Origin: Halogranum amylolyticum
GTDB lineage: Archaea > Halobacteriota > Halobacteria > Halobacteriales > Haloferacaceae
Reading direction: 5' to 3'
Length of the DNA stretch: 64,000 nt
Assembly (NCBI RefSeq): GCF_900110465.1
Contig: NZ_FODV01000021.1
Location: forward strand, 1-64,000
Shown here: positions 58,024-64,000 of the stretch, piece by piece
Numbering within the stretch: position 1 is the stretch's first letter
Layout: each line of letters opens with the position of its first letter
The notes under the pieces: generated by a model
The model's database searches: none
What the model was told of the DNA's origin: nothing
What the model saw: the letters and a program-made list of their open reading frames with translations, nothing else
Translations under genes and position numbers: made by a program

Positions 58024-59278
58024 GGGTTGTCCAGTCGAGGTAGAGCGCGGCGCTCCACGAGAAGCGGTCGCTCCCGCGGCCCGCACCCGTCTCGGGGTTG
58101 AAGTACTCGCGGAACCCCTCGCGTTCGAGGAGTTCGAGGCTGTCTCCTTCGATACGGTCGGCGAGGTCGACCGCGCCGTAGCGCCGCAGGCCGTCGGCGA
58201 GCAGCCAGTTGACGTTCGTCCACACCGGGCCGCGCCAGTAGCGGTCGTAGTCCATCTCGGGGCCGACGTAGGAGGGACAGGCGTAGTCGTACGTGAGGAA
58301 GTTCTCGCGCAGGTTCTCCCGGAGGCGAGCGAACTGCTCGTTCGTCGGAACCTCGCCGAAGACGCCGATCAGTCCCGCCACGGAGTTCACTCGGAGCGGC
58401 CGGTCGCCGACACGGTCGTAGGAGACGAACGTCCCCAACTCCTCGTCCCACAGTCGCTCGCGCATCCCGGCGCGACTGTGTTCGGCCTGTCGACGCCACT
58501 CGTCGGCCTTCCGCTGGTCTCCCGCACTCGCGTAGAGCGCGGCGAGGTCGTCGCAGGCGCGGACGAAGATCGCGTTCGTCAGCGCGTCTTCGACGAGGAA
58601 CGGACACTCCTCGCGGAGACGCGCCTCGTCCCAGTCGAGCGCCTTCCCCTGTCGGACGAGCGCGACGTAGCGGTCGTAGTCCCAGTCGGTCGGCCGCTGT
58701 TCGGAGAGGTCGGCGGACTTGCGGTCCTCCCGGACGTAGTCGAGGTCGTCGGTTATCTCCTCGGGGGCGAACGACTCGAGGACGGGTACCCACGCCGGCG
58801 AGTCGTCCATCCCCGTCGCCCACGGGTGGCGGACGTAGACGGTGTCGCCGTCGAACGACCGCTCGTCGACCCACCACGAGAGATGTCGATCCAGCAGGGG
58901 GAGCAGTTCGTCGCGGAACGCGTCGTCGCCGGTGGTCTCGTAGACGTGACGGGCCGCGGGGACGAGCATCGGCGGTTGGGTGATCCCGCTCGTCTGCACC
59001 TCGTCGGTGCCGGCGTCCCACTCCTCGGGACCGGGGAAGTAGCCCTCGGCGTCGGCCCAGAAGGCGATCTGCGGCACCATCCCGTTGGGCCACATCGCGT
59101 CGAGTAGCGTTCGCAGCTCCCGTTTCGCCGCCGCCGGGTCGGCGTGGGCGAGTCCGACGGCGACGAACGCCGAGTCCCAGTTCCACTGGTAGGGGTAGAG
59201 CGTCGCCGAGGGGATGGTGTACCCCTCGTGACGGTTCTGTCGGAGCACGTCGACGGCCTCCTCTCGTCGGTCGGTCAT
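58016..59278 (-). CDS. Glycoside hydrolase of the (alpha/alpha)6 barrel type (GH63/MGH-like)
   Basis: A 420-residue protein with the hallmarks of GH63-like glucosidases and mannosylglycerate hydrolases. These are YQWNWDSAFVAVGLAHAD with the catalytic-site WNWDS, GMVPQIAFW, SGITQPPM, and the C-terminal YWRGPVWTNVNWLLADGL with FSWSAALYLDW. The substrate is probably a small glucoside or compatible solute such as a glucosylglycerate. It lies within the cobalamin row and overlaps cobO, which is an unexpected pairing. ATG 59278 is chosen over ATG 59293. Confidence 0.85.
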   Translation of the reverse strand: MTDRREEAVDVLRQNRHEGYTIPSATLYPYQWNWDSAFVAVGLAHADPAAAKRELRTLLDAMWPNGMVPQIAFWADAEGYFPGPEEWDAGTDEVQTSGITQPPMLVPAARHVYETTGDDAFRDELLPLLDRHLSWWVDERSFDGDTVYVRHPWATGMDDSPAWVPVLESFAPEEITDDLDYVREDRKSADLSEQRPTDWDYDRYVALVRQGKALDWDEARLREECPFLVEDALTNAIFVRACDDLAALYASAGDQRKADEWRRQAEHSRAGMRERLWDEELGTFVSYDRVGDRPLRVNSVAGLIGVFGEVPTNEQFARLRENLRENFLTYDYACPSYVGPEMDYDRYWRGPVWTNVNWLLADGLRRYGAVDLADRIEGDSLELLEREGFREYFNPETGAGRGSDRFSWSAALYLDWTTHE

Positions 59279-59327
59279 GGGACTCTCTGCCACGCAACGA
59301 CAGTTCGTCTTTTCGGTCGCTGATGCA

Positions 59328-60734
59328 TCACAGCTCCGCGACGAAGCGGTCGAACGCGCCGCTCGCGGCGTGGACGTGGGCGTACGTCCCCAGCGTCCGG
59401 TACTCGGTGAGACCGTCGCGCTCGCCGTCGACTCCCGCCCCTCGCTTCACGTCGAACGCGAACCGGGCGTCGTCGCCGACGTCGGCCTCGGAGTAGTGGA
59501 ACTCGTGACCGTGGAGCGTCGTCCCCGCGTCGGCGGTGAGCGTCCCGTCTCGACTCTCCAACTCGACGTGGTCGAGCGCCTGATACCGATCTGTCATCCG
59601 GACGTCGGCTGGGAGCACGCCCGCCATCTCGTAGCTCTCACCGTCGGCCGTCGTCAGCGACTCGGCCAGCGCCATCAGTCCGCCGCACTCGCCGAGGACC
59701 GGGAGTCCCTCGGCGGCCCGGTCGGCGAGCGTCGCGAGCGCCGGGCTCGACGCCAGCGTCTCGGCGTGGAGTTCGGGGTAGCCGCCGGGGAAGTAGACGC
59801 CGTCGCAGTCGGGCAGGTCGTCGCCCGCAGTCGGCGCGAAGGGGACGACGGTCGCCCGCGCCCGGAGTCGCTCGCGCGTCGCCGGATAGACGAACCGGAA
59901 AGCCGCGTCGTCGGCGACGGCGACGCGGGGACGGGCGTCCGCGTCGCTTCCACTCTCGCTCTCGCGCCCCTGTCGACGGGAGTCGCTCGTCGAGACGCCG
60001 TCGGGTGCGGTCGCCTCCCGCGAGGCGTCGAGCAGGCGGTCGACGTCGAGACAGTCGGCCGCCGCGTCGAGCGCGTCGGGCGTCGGCGACGACTCCTCGC
60101 CGAGTACGAGCCCGAGATGTCGCTCCGGGATGATCAGATCGTCGCGCGGCGGGATCCGGCCGAAGTACGTCAGCTCGTCGGGGAGCGCCGACGCGATACC
60201 CCGTTCGTGTCGCCCCCCGTGGACGCGGGTCGTGACGACGCCCGCGACGTCGACGTCGTGGCCCGTGTGGGCGACGTAGCGCTCGAACCCGACTGCGGTG
60301 GCGGCGACGCTCTCCATCCCGGCGCTGCCGTCGACGACGAGCACCACGGGCAGGTCGAGCAGTTCGGCGACGCGGGCGGTCGACGTATCGGACTGACGAC
60401 CGTCGGCGACGCGGGCGGTCGACGTGTCGAGTTGTGGATCCGCCTCGCGGTCACCGCTCCCGTCGTACAGCCCCATCATCCCCTCGACGACGCAGACGTC
60501 ACCCTCGCCGCGGGCGTAGTTCTCACGGAGACCGTCGGCTCCCTGCAGCCACGGATCGAGCGTCCGCGACGCGCGCCACGTGGTGGCGGTGTGGTGACTC
60601 GGGTCGATGAAGTCGGGACCAGCTTTCGCGGGTTGGACGGTCTGACCCTCCCGTTGGAGCGCGCGACAGAGCGCGAGCGTCGCGACGGTCTTGCCGACAC
60701 CCGAAGCGGTGCCGGCGACGACGAGACCTCTCAC
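59328..60734 (-). CDS. cbiA: Cobyrinic acid a,c-diamide synthase
   Basis: A 468-residue CbiA/CobB that amidates cobyrinic acid at a and c. It has the P-loop GLVVAGTASGVGKTVATLALC, then KAGPDFIDPSHH and VCVVEGMMGLYDG. The C-terminal GATase nucleophile is Cys near 350 in LGECGGLMAL. A 13-residue tandem duplication (DTSTARVA twice) lies near residues 102-124, in a loop, from a 39-bp DNA duplication at 60364-60425. The frame is intact. It is divergent from the S66 peptidase gene. Confidence 0.94.
   Translation of the reverse strand: MRGLVVAGTASGVGKTVATLALCRALQREGQTVQPAKAGPDFIDPSHHTATTWRASRTLDPWLQGADGLRENYARGEGDVCVVEGMMGLYDGSGDREADPQLDTSTARVADGRQSDTSTARVAELLDLPVVLVVDGSAGMESVAATAVGFERYVAHTGHDVDVAGVVTTRVHGGRHERGIASALPDELTYFGRIPPRDDLIIPERHLGLVLGEESSPTPDALDAAADCLDVDRLLDASREATAPDGVSTSDSRRQGRESESGSDADARPRVAVADDAAFRFVYPATRERLRARATVVPFAPTAGDDLPDCDGVYFPGGYPELHAETLASSPALATLADRAAEGLPVLGECGGLMALAESLTTADGESYEMAGVLPADVRMTDRYQALDHVELESRDGTLTADAGTTLHGHEFHYSEADVGDDARFAFDVKRGAGVDGERDGLTEYRTLGTYAHVHAASGAFDRFVAEL
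60364..60425. repeat. 39-bp in-frame tandem duplication inside cbiA
   Basis: The same 23 bases occur at 60364-60386 and 60403-60425 (39-bp period). The result is a 13-residue insertion that keeps the reading frame, likely from replication slippage. Confidence 0.85.
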
Positions 60735-60885
60735 TGGCTCACCTCGAATATCATTGGATATGGGTTACTGCAACTGTACTTTAATTCAGCGGTCGGCCGA
60801 CTCGTTTGGGCGCCGTCCGCACAGTGGTGTGGTCGCGACGTCCGTCTCACCAACGGTTATGTGTGTGTGTTCTGAATCTGACACG

Positions 60886-61938
60886 ATGTCCGAGTTCGTC
60901 ACGCCGCCGCCGGTCGAGCGAGGAGACAAAGTCGCGATCGTCTCGCCCGCGTCCGGACTCGCCGACCGGTTCCCACACGTCTACGAACGGGGACTCGACC
61001 GACTGCGCTCCGTCTTCGACCTCGAACCCGTCGAGTTCCCGACGGCGAGAGAGAGCGACAGTTACCTGTTCGATCACCCCGAGGAGCGCGCCGAAGACGT
61101 CGAACGAGCGTTCGCCGACCCCGAGATAGCTGCCGTCGTCTCGACCATCGGCGGCAACGACCAGATTCGAATTCTTGAGCATCTGGACGCCGACGTCCTC
61201 CGAGCTAACCCCACCCGGTTCTACGGCATCAGCGACAACACGAACCTCGCGCAGTTCCTCTGGAACCAAGGTGTCGTCTCGTACTACGGCGGCCACCTGT
61301 TGACGGAGTTCGCCACACCGGGCCCCCTCCCCGAGTATCTCGAATCGTCGCTCCGAACCGCGCTCTTCGAGGAGTCGGTCGGGTCGATAGCGCCCGCAGT
61401 CGAGTTCACCGACCAAGACGTCGGCTGGGACGACCCCGACCGCATCGACGACAGCCCGGAGATGGAGCGGAACCCCGGGTGGACCTGGCGCGGCGGCGAC
61501 GACGCCGTCGAGGGGCGGACCTGGGGCGGGAGTCTCGAAATCACCGCCCTCCAAGCGGCCGCCGGGCGCTATCTCCCGGACCCGGCAGAACTCGACGGCG
61601 CGGTGCTCCTGTTGGAGACCTCCGAGGAGCTCCCCAGCCCCGGCGAGGTCCAGCGAGTCCTGTTGGGTCTCGGCGAGCGCGGACTGCTCTCGCGGTTCGA
61701 CGGGTTCCTCGTCGGCCGGGTGAAGGCTCGCTCGCATCTCGTCGACCGGTCACAGGACAAGCGGGAAGCGTACCGCGCGAAACTACAGCAGAAGTACGTC
61801 GACGTCATCTCGCTGTACAACGAGACCGCGCCCATCGTGCTGAACGTCGACTTCGGTCACACGAACCCCATCGTTCCCGTTCCCATCGGCGCGACTGCGA
61901 CTATCGACCCGGCAGCCGAACGGATAGCGTTCGACTGA
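60886..61938 (+). CDS. S66 family peptidase (LD-carboxypeptidase/MccF-like)
   Basis: A 350-residue S66 serine peptidase. The N-terminal VAIVSPASGLADRFP, the oxyanion segment STIGGNDQIRIL and the nucleophile Ser116 in FYGISDNTNL are in order. A Glu/His pair is expected later (LLLETSEELPSPG and NVDFGHTNPIVPVPIG). The family cleaves murein LD-peptides or microcin C-like aminoacyl nucleotides. Archaea have no murein, so self-immunity or detoxification as in MccF is more likely. ATG 60886 fits the family N-terminus. Confidence 0.85.
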   Translation: MSEFVTPPPVERGDKVAIVSPASGLADRFPHVYERGLDRLRSVFDLEPVEFPTARESDSYLFDHPEERAEDVERAFADPEIAAVVSTIGGNDQIRILEHLDADVLRANPTRFYGISDNTNLAQFLWNQGVVSYYGGHLLTEFATPGPLPEYLESSLRTALFEESVGSIAPAVEFTDQDVGWDDPDRIDDSPEMERNPGWTWRGGDDAVEGRTWGGSLEITALQAAAGRYLPDPAELDGAVLLLETSEELPSPGEVQRVLLGLGERGLLSRFDGFLVGRVKARSHLVDRSQDKREAYRAKLQQKYVDVISLYNETAPIVLNVDFGHTNPIVPVPIGATATIDPAAERIAFD

Positions 61939-61949
61939 CTGCGCCCGAC

Positions 61950-62675
61950 TCACGACAGTCGCGACACCGCCGCTCGGTCGTCGGTGACCACACCGTACTC
62001 GGCGTCGGCGACGGAGTCGGGGATCTCGCCCGCCGACGCGGCGTACCGCGAGTCCAGCGACGCCACCAGCGCGTCGCGGACGCAGGCCCGCGCGGCGGTC
62101 CCGACCTCGGTCGCGCTCCCGGAGAAGGCGGCCTGCTCGCCCGCGGGGTCGCAGGCGGCGACGACGGCGTCGGTGGTCGTCCCGGTGAACCCCGTCGTCG
62201 CCAGCAGCGTCGCCGTCTTCGCCTCCGCGGCGACGGTGAGGAGATTCGCGAGCGCGCCGGGGGCGAGCGACCGGGTTGTGCCGACGACGACGTTGACGGT
62301 GCCGACGGGTCGGTCGTCTCGCGCCGAACCGTCGACCGGAGCGTCGTCGGTCGTGCGGGAGTCAGGAGCCAGCGGCAGCGTCGCCGGGTTGGAGACGCCG
62401 CCCGTCACGACCGCCTCGACGGGGCCGAGTCGGGCGCGGCGTGCGTGTCGCTGGTCGACGCCCGTCAACAACGTCGGCCCCGGGTCGTCGAACCCCGCCC
62501 GACGGCGTCGCTCGCGGACGTACTCGTCGAGGTCGGTCTCGGGCCACCCCTCGGGGACGGTGACGTTGTAGGCGGCGGGACCGCGTGACTCCCCGCCCGC
62601 GTATCCGGTCGAGAGCCACCGCGTCCCTGCACGGGAGAGGCGGCAGACGCCGTCGCGTACCGTCGTCTCGAACAC
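61950..62675 (-). CDS. cbiZ: Adenosylcobinamide amidohydrolase
   Basis: A 241-residue CbiZ, which removes the aminopropanol side chain from adenosylcobinamide so that salvaged corrinoids re-enter the pathway as cobyric acid. The conserved core is LSTGYAGG, YNVTVPEGW, TLLTGVDQRHA, VEAVVTGGVSNP and TVNVVVGTTRSLAPGALANLLTVAAEAKT (seen as GTVNVVVG and LAPGALANLLTVAAEAK). The start is GTG 62675, only 5 bp after the cobD stop. The gene is archaeal in origin and marks corrinoid salvage. Confidence 0.9.
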   Translation of the reverse strand: MFETTVRDGVCRLSRAGTRWLSTGYAGGESRGPAAYNVTVPEGWPETDLDEYVRERRRRAGFDDPGPTLLTGVDQRHARRARLGPVEAVVTGGVSNPATLPLAPDSRTTDDAPVDGSARDDRPVGTVNVVVGTTRSLAPGALANLLTVAAEAKTATLLATTGFTGTTTDAVVAACDPAGEQAAFSGSATEVGTAARACVRDALVASLDSRYAASAGEIPDSVADAEYGVVTDDRAAVSRLS

Positions 62676-62680
62676 GGGTC

Positions 62681-63691
62681 CTAGACGTCCCGCAGCGCGT
62701 CGAGCAGTCTGTCGTTCTCCTCGGCGCGCTTGACCGCGACGCGGACGTGCGAGTCCAGACCGCGGAACGTGGTGGCGTCGCGGATGGCGACCCCGCGTTC
62801 GCGAGTCGTCTCGACGACGGTCTGGACGTCGCGGTCGCCGACGTCGAGCAGGAGGAACGGCGCGCCCGACTCCCGGACGTCGAACTCGTAGGAGAGGACG
62901 TCCCGCATCCGGGTGCGTTCGCGTTCGATCCGCTCGCGCGTCTCGGCGACGAACTCCTCTTGCTGCATGCAGTAGGCCCCCACGTCGGCGGCGGGGGTGC
63001 TGAGTCCCCACGCCGGGCGAGCGGTCTCGAGGCGCTCGCGCAGGTCGTCGCTCGCGACGGCGTAGCCCGCCCGGAGTCCAGGCAGCCCGAACATCTTCGT
63101 CAGCGACCGGGCGACGACGACACCACGCATCCCGCCGATGGAGGGCGAGTTGGTAAAGTCGAGGAACGCCTCGTCGACGAGCAGCGTCGTGTCCGCTCGG
63201 CGGCACTGCTGGGCGAACCACTGCAGTTCGCCGGGGTCGTAGAGCTTCCCGGTCGGGTTGTTCGGATTACAGACGACGACGACCGAGTGCGGTTCGGGGT
63301 CGATGTCGAGCACCGAGTCGGCGTCGACGAACTCGACCTCGCCGCCCTGCAGTCGCACCTCGCGGGCGTACTCGCCGAAGCTCGGAGCCGGTACGGCGAC
63401 CGAGTCGCCCGGCGAGACGGTGACGCCGAGCGCCAGTCGGATGGCGATGAGCCCGCCCGCCGTCGGGACGACGTGTTTCGGGTCACAGCCCGAGTACTGC
63501 GCCGCGGCCGTGCGGTACTCGGTGTAGTCGTCGGTGTGGTACCGACTCGACGCGGCGAACGCGGCGTCGTACACCGCCGTGACACCCCGCGGGCGTGCGG
63601 GGTTGATGTTGGCGCTGAAGTCCAGTATCCGGGCGTCGGCGACCCCGCCGTGAGGAACGTGTTCGACGTCGGGGAGGGCTTCAGGGTCCAT
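62681..63691 (-). CDS. cobD: CobD-like threonine-phosphate decarboxylase / aminotransferase
   Basis: A 336-residue class I/II PLP enzyme. Segments are LDFSANINPARPRG, the aromatic stacking region VVPTAGGLIAIRLAL, the VCNPNNPTGKLY motif, Asp-aldimine LVDEAFLDF and the PLP Lys199 in RSLTKMFGLPGLRAG. These match histidinol-phosphate aminotransferases and the CobD branch that makes aminopropanol phosphate. The neighbouring cbiZ and CobT-like genes favour CobD. The start could be ATG 63691 or an upstream ATG at 63739. I use 63691, which overlaps the preceding gene's stop by 11 bases. Confidence 0.87.
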   Translation of the reverse strand: MDPEALPDVEHVPHGGVADARILDFSANINPARPRGVTAVYDAAFAASSRYHTDDYTEYRTAAAQYSGCDPKHVVPTAGGLIAIRLALGVTVSPGDSVAVPAPSFGEYAREVRLQGGEVEFVDADSVLDIDPEPHSVVVVCNPNNPTGKLYDPGELQWFAQQCRRADTTLLVDEAFLDFTNSPSIGGMRGVVVARSLTKMFGLPGLRAGYAVASDDLRERLETARPAWGLSTPAADVGAYCMQQEEFVAETRERIERERTRMRDVLSYEFDVRESGAPFLLLDVGDRDVQTVVETTRERGVAIRDATTFRGLDSHVRVAVKRAEENDRLLDALRDV

Positions 63692-64000
63692 TGTGCGCAG
63701 AGAGACGGGCGATTGATTCAAGCGTTGTGGCTGCGACATCGTTTAGCACGCCAGCACGGTCGGCGAGTGCGAGCGCACCGCCCATTCCGGCTCCCTCCTT
63801 CGCGACCCCGGCGGCGTACCCGGACAGTCCCGTGTGATCGACGGCGTCGAACCCGGGGTCGCTGACGGTCAGCCCGAGGTCGAGTTCCGCCGCCGCGACC
63901 CGCAGATCCGGGACGCTGTCGGCGACGTAGGCCGTCGTCGCCAGCGACAGCGGCGCCTCGACGCCGGCGTGGCGGACGAGCGCGGCGGCCGCGATCATCT
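63681..64000 (-). CDS. cobT: CobT-like nicotinate-nucleotide-dimethylbenzimidazole phosphoribosyltransferase, partial
   Basis: The window edge cuts the 5' part of this gene; about 106 C-terminal residues are visible. Segments PLSLATTAYVADSVPDLR, LTVSDPGFDAVDHTGLSGYAAGVAKEGAGMGGAL (core DHTGLSGYAAGVAKEG) match the archaeal CobT-like family that activates the lower ligand base. It overlaps cobD by 11 bases, so the gene heads the cobT-cobD-cbiZ row. Annotation is limited by the missing N-terminus. Confidence 0.75.
   Translation of the reverse strand, partial: MIAAAALVRHAGVEAPLSLATTAYVADSVPDLRVAAAELDLGLTVSDPGFDAVDHTGLSGYAAGVAKEGAGMGGALALADRAGVLNDVAATTLESIARLSAHNGP

Noticed and set aside
1..64000. 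CRISPR arrays or prophage modules
   Set aside because: No regularly spaced repeats with unique spacers were seen, nor any terminase, capsid, portal or integrase gene.

Overview
The window is a haloarchaeal chromosome segment, most likely from the Haloferacales. It is GC-rich with acidic proteins and leaderless-type promoters (TATA-like boxes about 27-33 bp before start codons). It carries archaeal hallmark genes: ribosomal protein L10e, a doublet histone, NucS, class I CCA enzyme, archaeal MptD and a multi-OB-fold RPA. The gene order around HVO_0476-type zinc finger, aminopeptidase, gapB, pgk and gapA resembles Haloferax as I remember it. No rRNA, CRISPR array or prophage is visible. Seven tRNA genes are present (Asp, Phe, CAT anticodon, two Asn, Arg, Val).

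Region by region. 1-5.4 kb: tRNA-Asp, a HerA-like ATPase, a minus-strand block with two PIMT-fold methyltransferases around a third methyltransferase, and zinc-ribbon proteins. 5.7-11 kb: M29-like aminopeptidase, gluconeogenic type II GAPDH, phosphoesterase, phosphoglycerate kinase and type I GAPDH. Both GAPDH promoters carry an ACTC-N6-GAGT palindrome, but at different positions. 11-18.9 kb: Hsp20, RimK-like ATP-grasp behind L10e, GATase, NucS, PNPOx-like, VOC-like and small membrane proteins, an IS200/IS605-like relic next to tRNA-Phe, and a CBS protein.

18.9-25 kb is an AT-richer arsenic island: arsD, arsA, two small CC-terminated proteins (halo-CC-star HcsL and HcsS), arsR, arsC, an HTH protein, arsR2 and arsM. 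No ArsB or Acr3 efflux permease is present. It ends a few bases before a duplicated 3' tail of the neighbouring CAT-anticodon tRNA gene.

25-44 kb is a housekeeping block: tRNA-Asn pair, cca, a histone-histone deacetylase operon, RPA, tRNA-Arg, NAD-dependent glucose-6-phosphate dehydrogenase (azf), mptD, haloarchaeal DUF proteins, an ABC exporter, DUF192, tRNA-Val, cold-shock protein, AI-2E-type permease and a MinD/ParA-like ATPase. 44-55 kb is about formate and molybdenum: a NuoF-like subunit with a large NuoG/FdhA fusion, a second convergent formate dehydrogenase catalytic subunit, then mobA and yqeC for the molybdenum cofactor. 54.8-64 kb is a late-cobalamin and salvage cluster (cobQ/cbiP, cobO, cbiA, cbiZ, cobD, CobT-like at the edge), interrupted by a GNAT protein, a glycoside hydrolase and an S66 peptidase.

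The most unusual signals are the following. (1) Three tRNA genes are each followed 66-112 bp later by an echo of their own 3' tail, and two of these tracts share an internal sequence. (2) A nested stem-loop and a 29-codon ORF lie in front of arsD, with half-sites shared with the arsR2 operator. (3) A 101-bp tandem duplication covers the 3' end of the aminopeptidase gene. (4) A strongly structured leader precedes the CBS gene.
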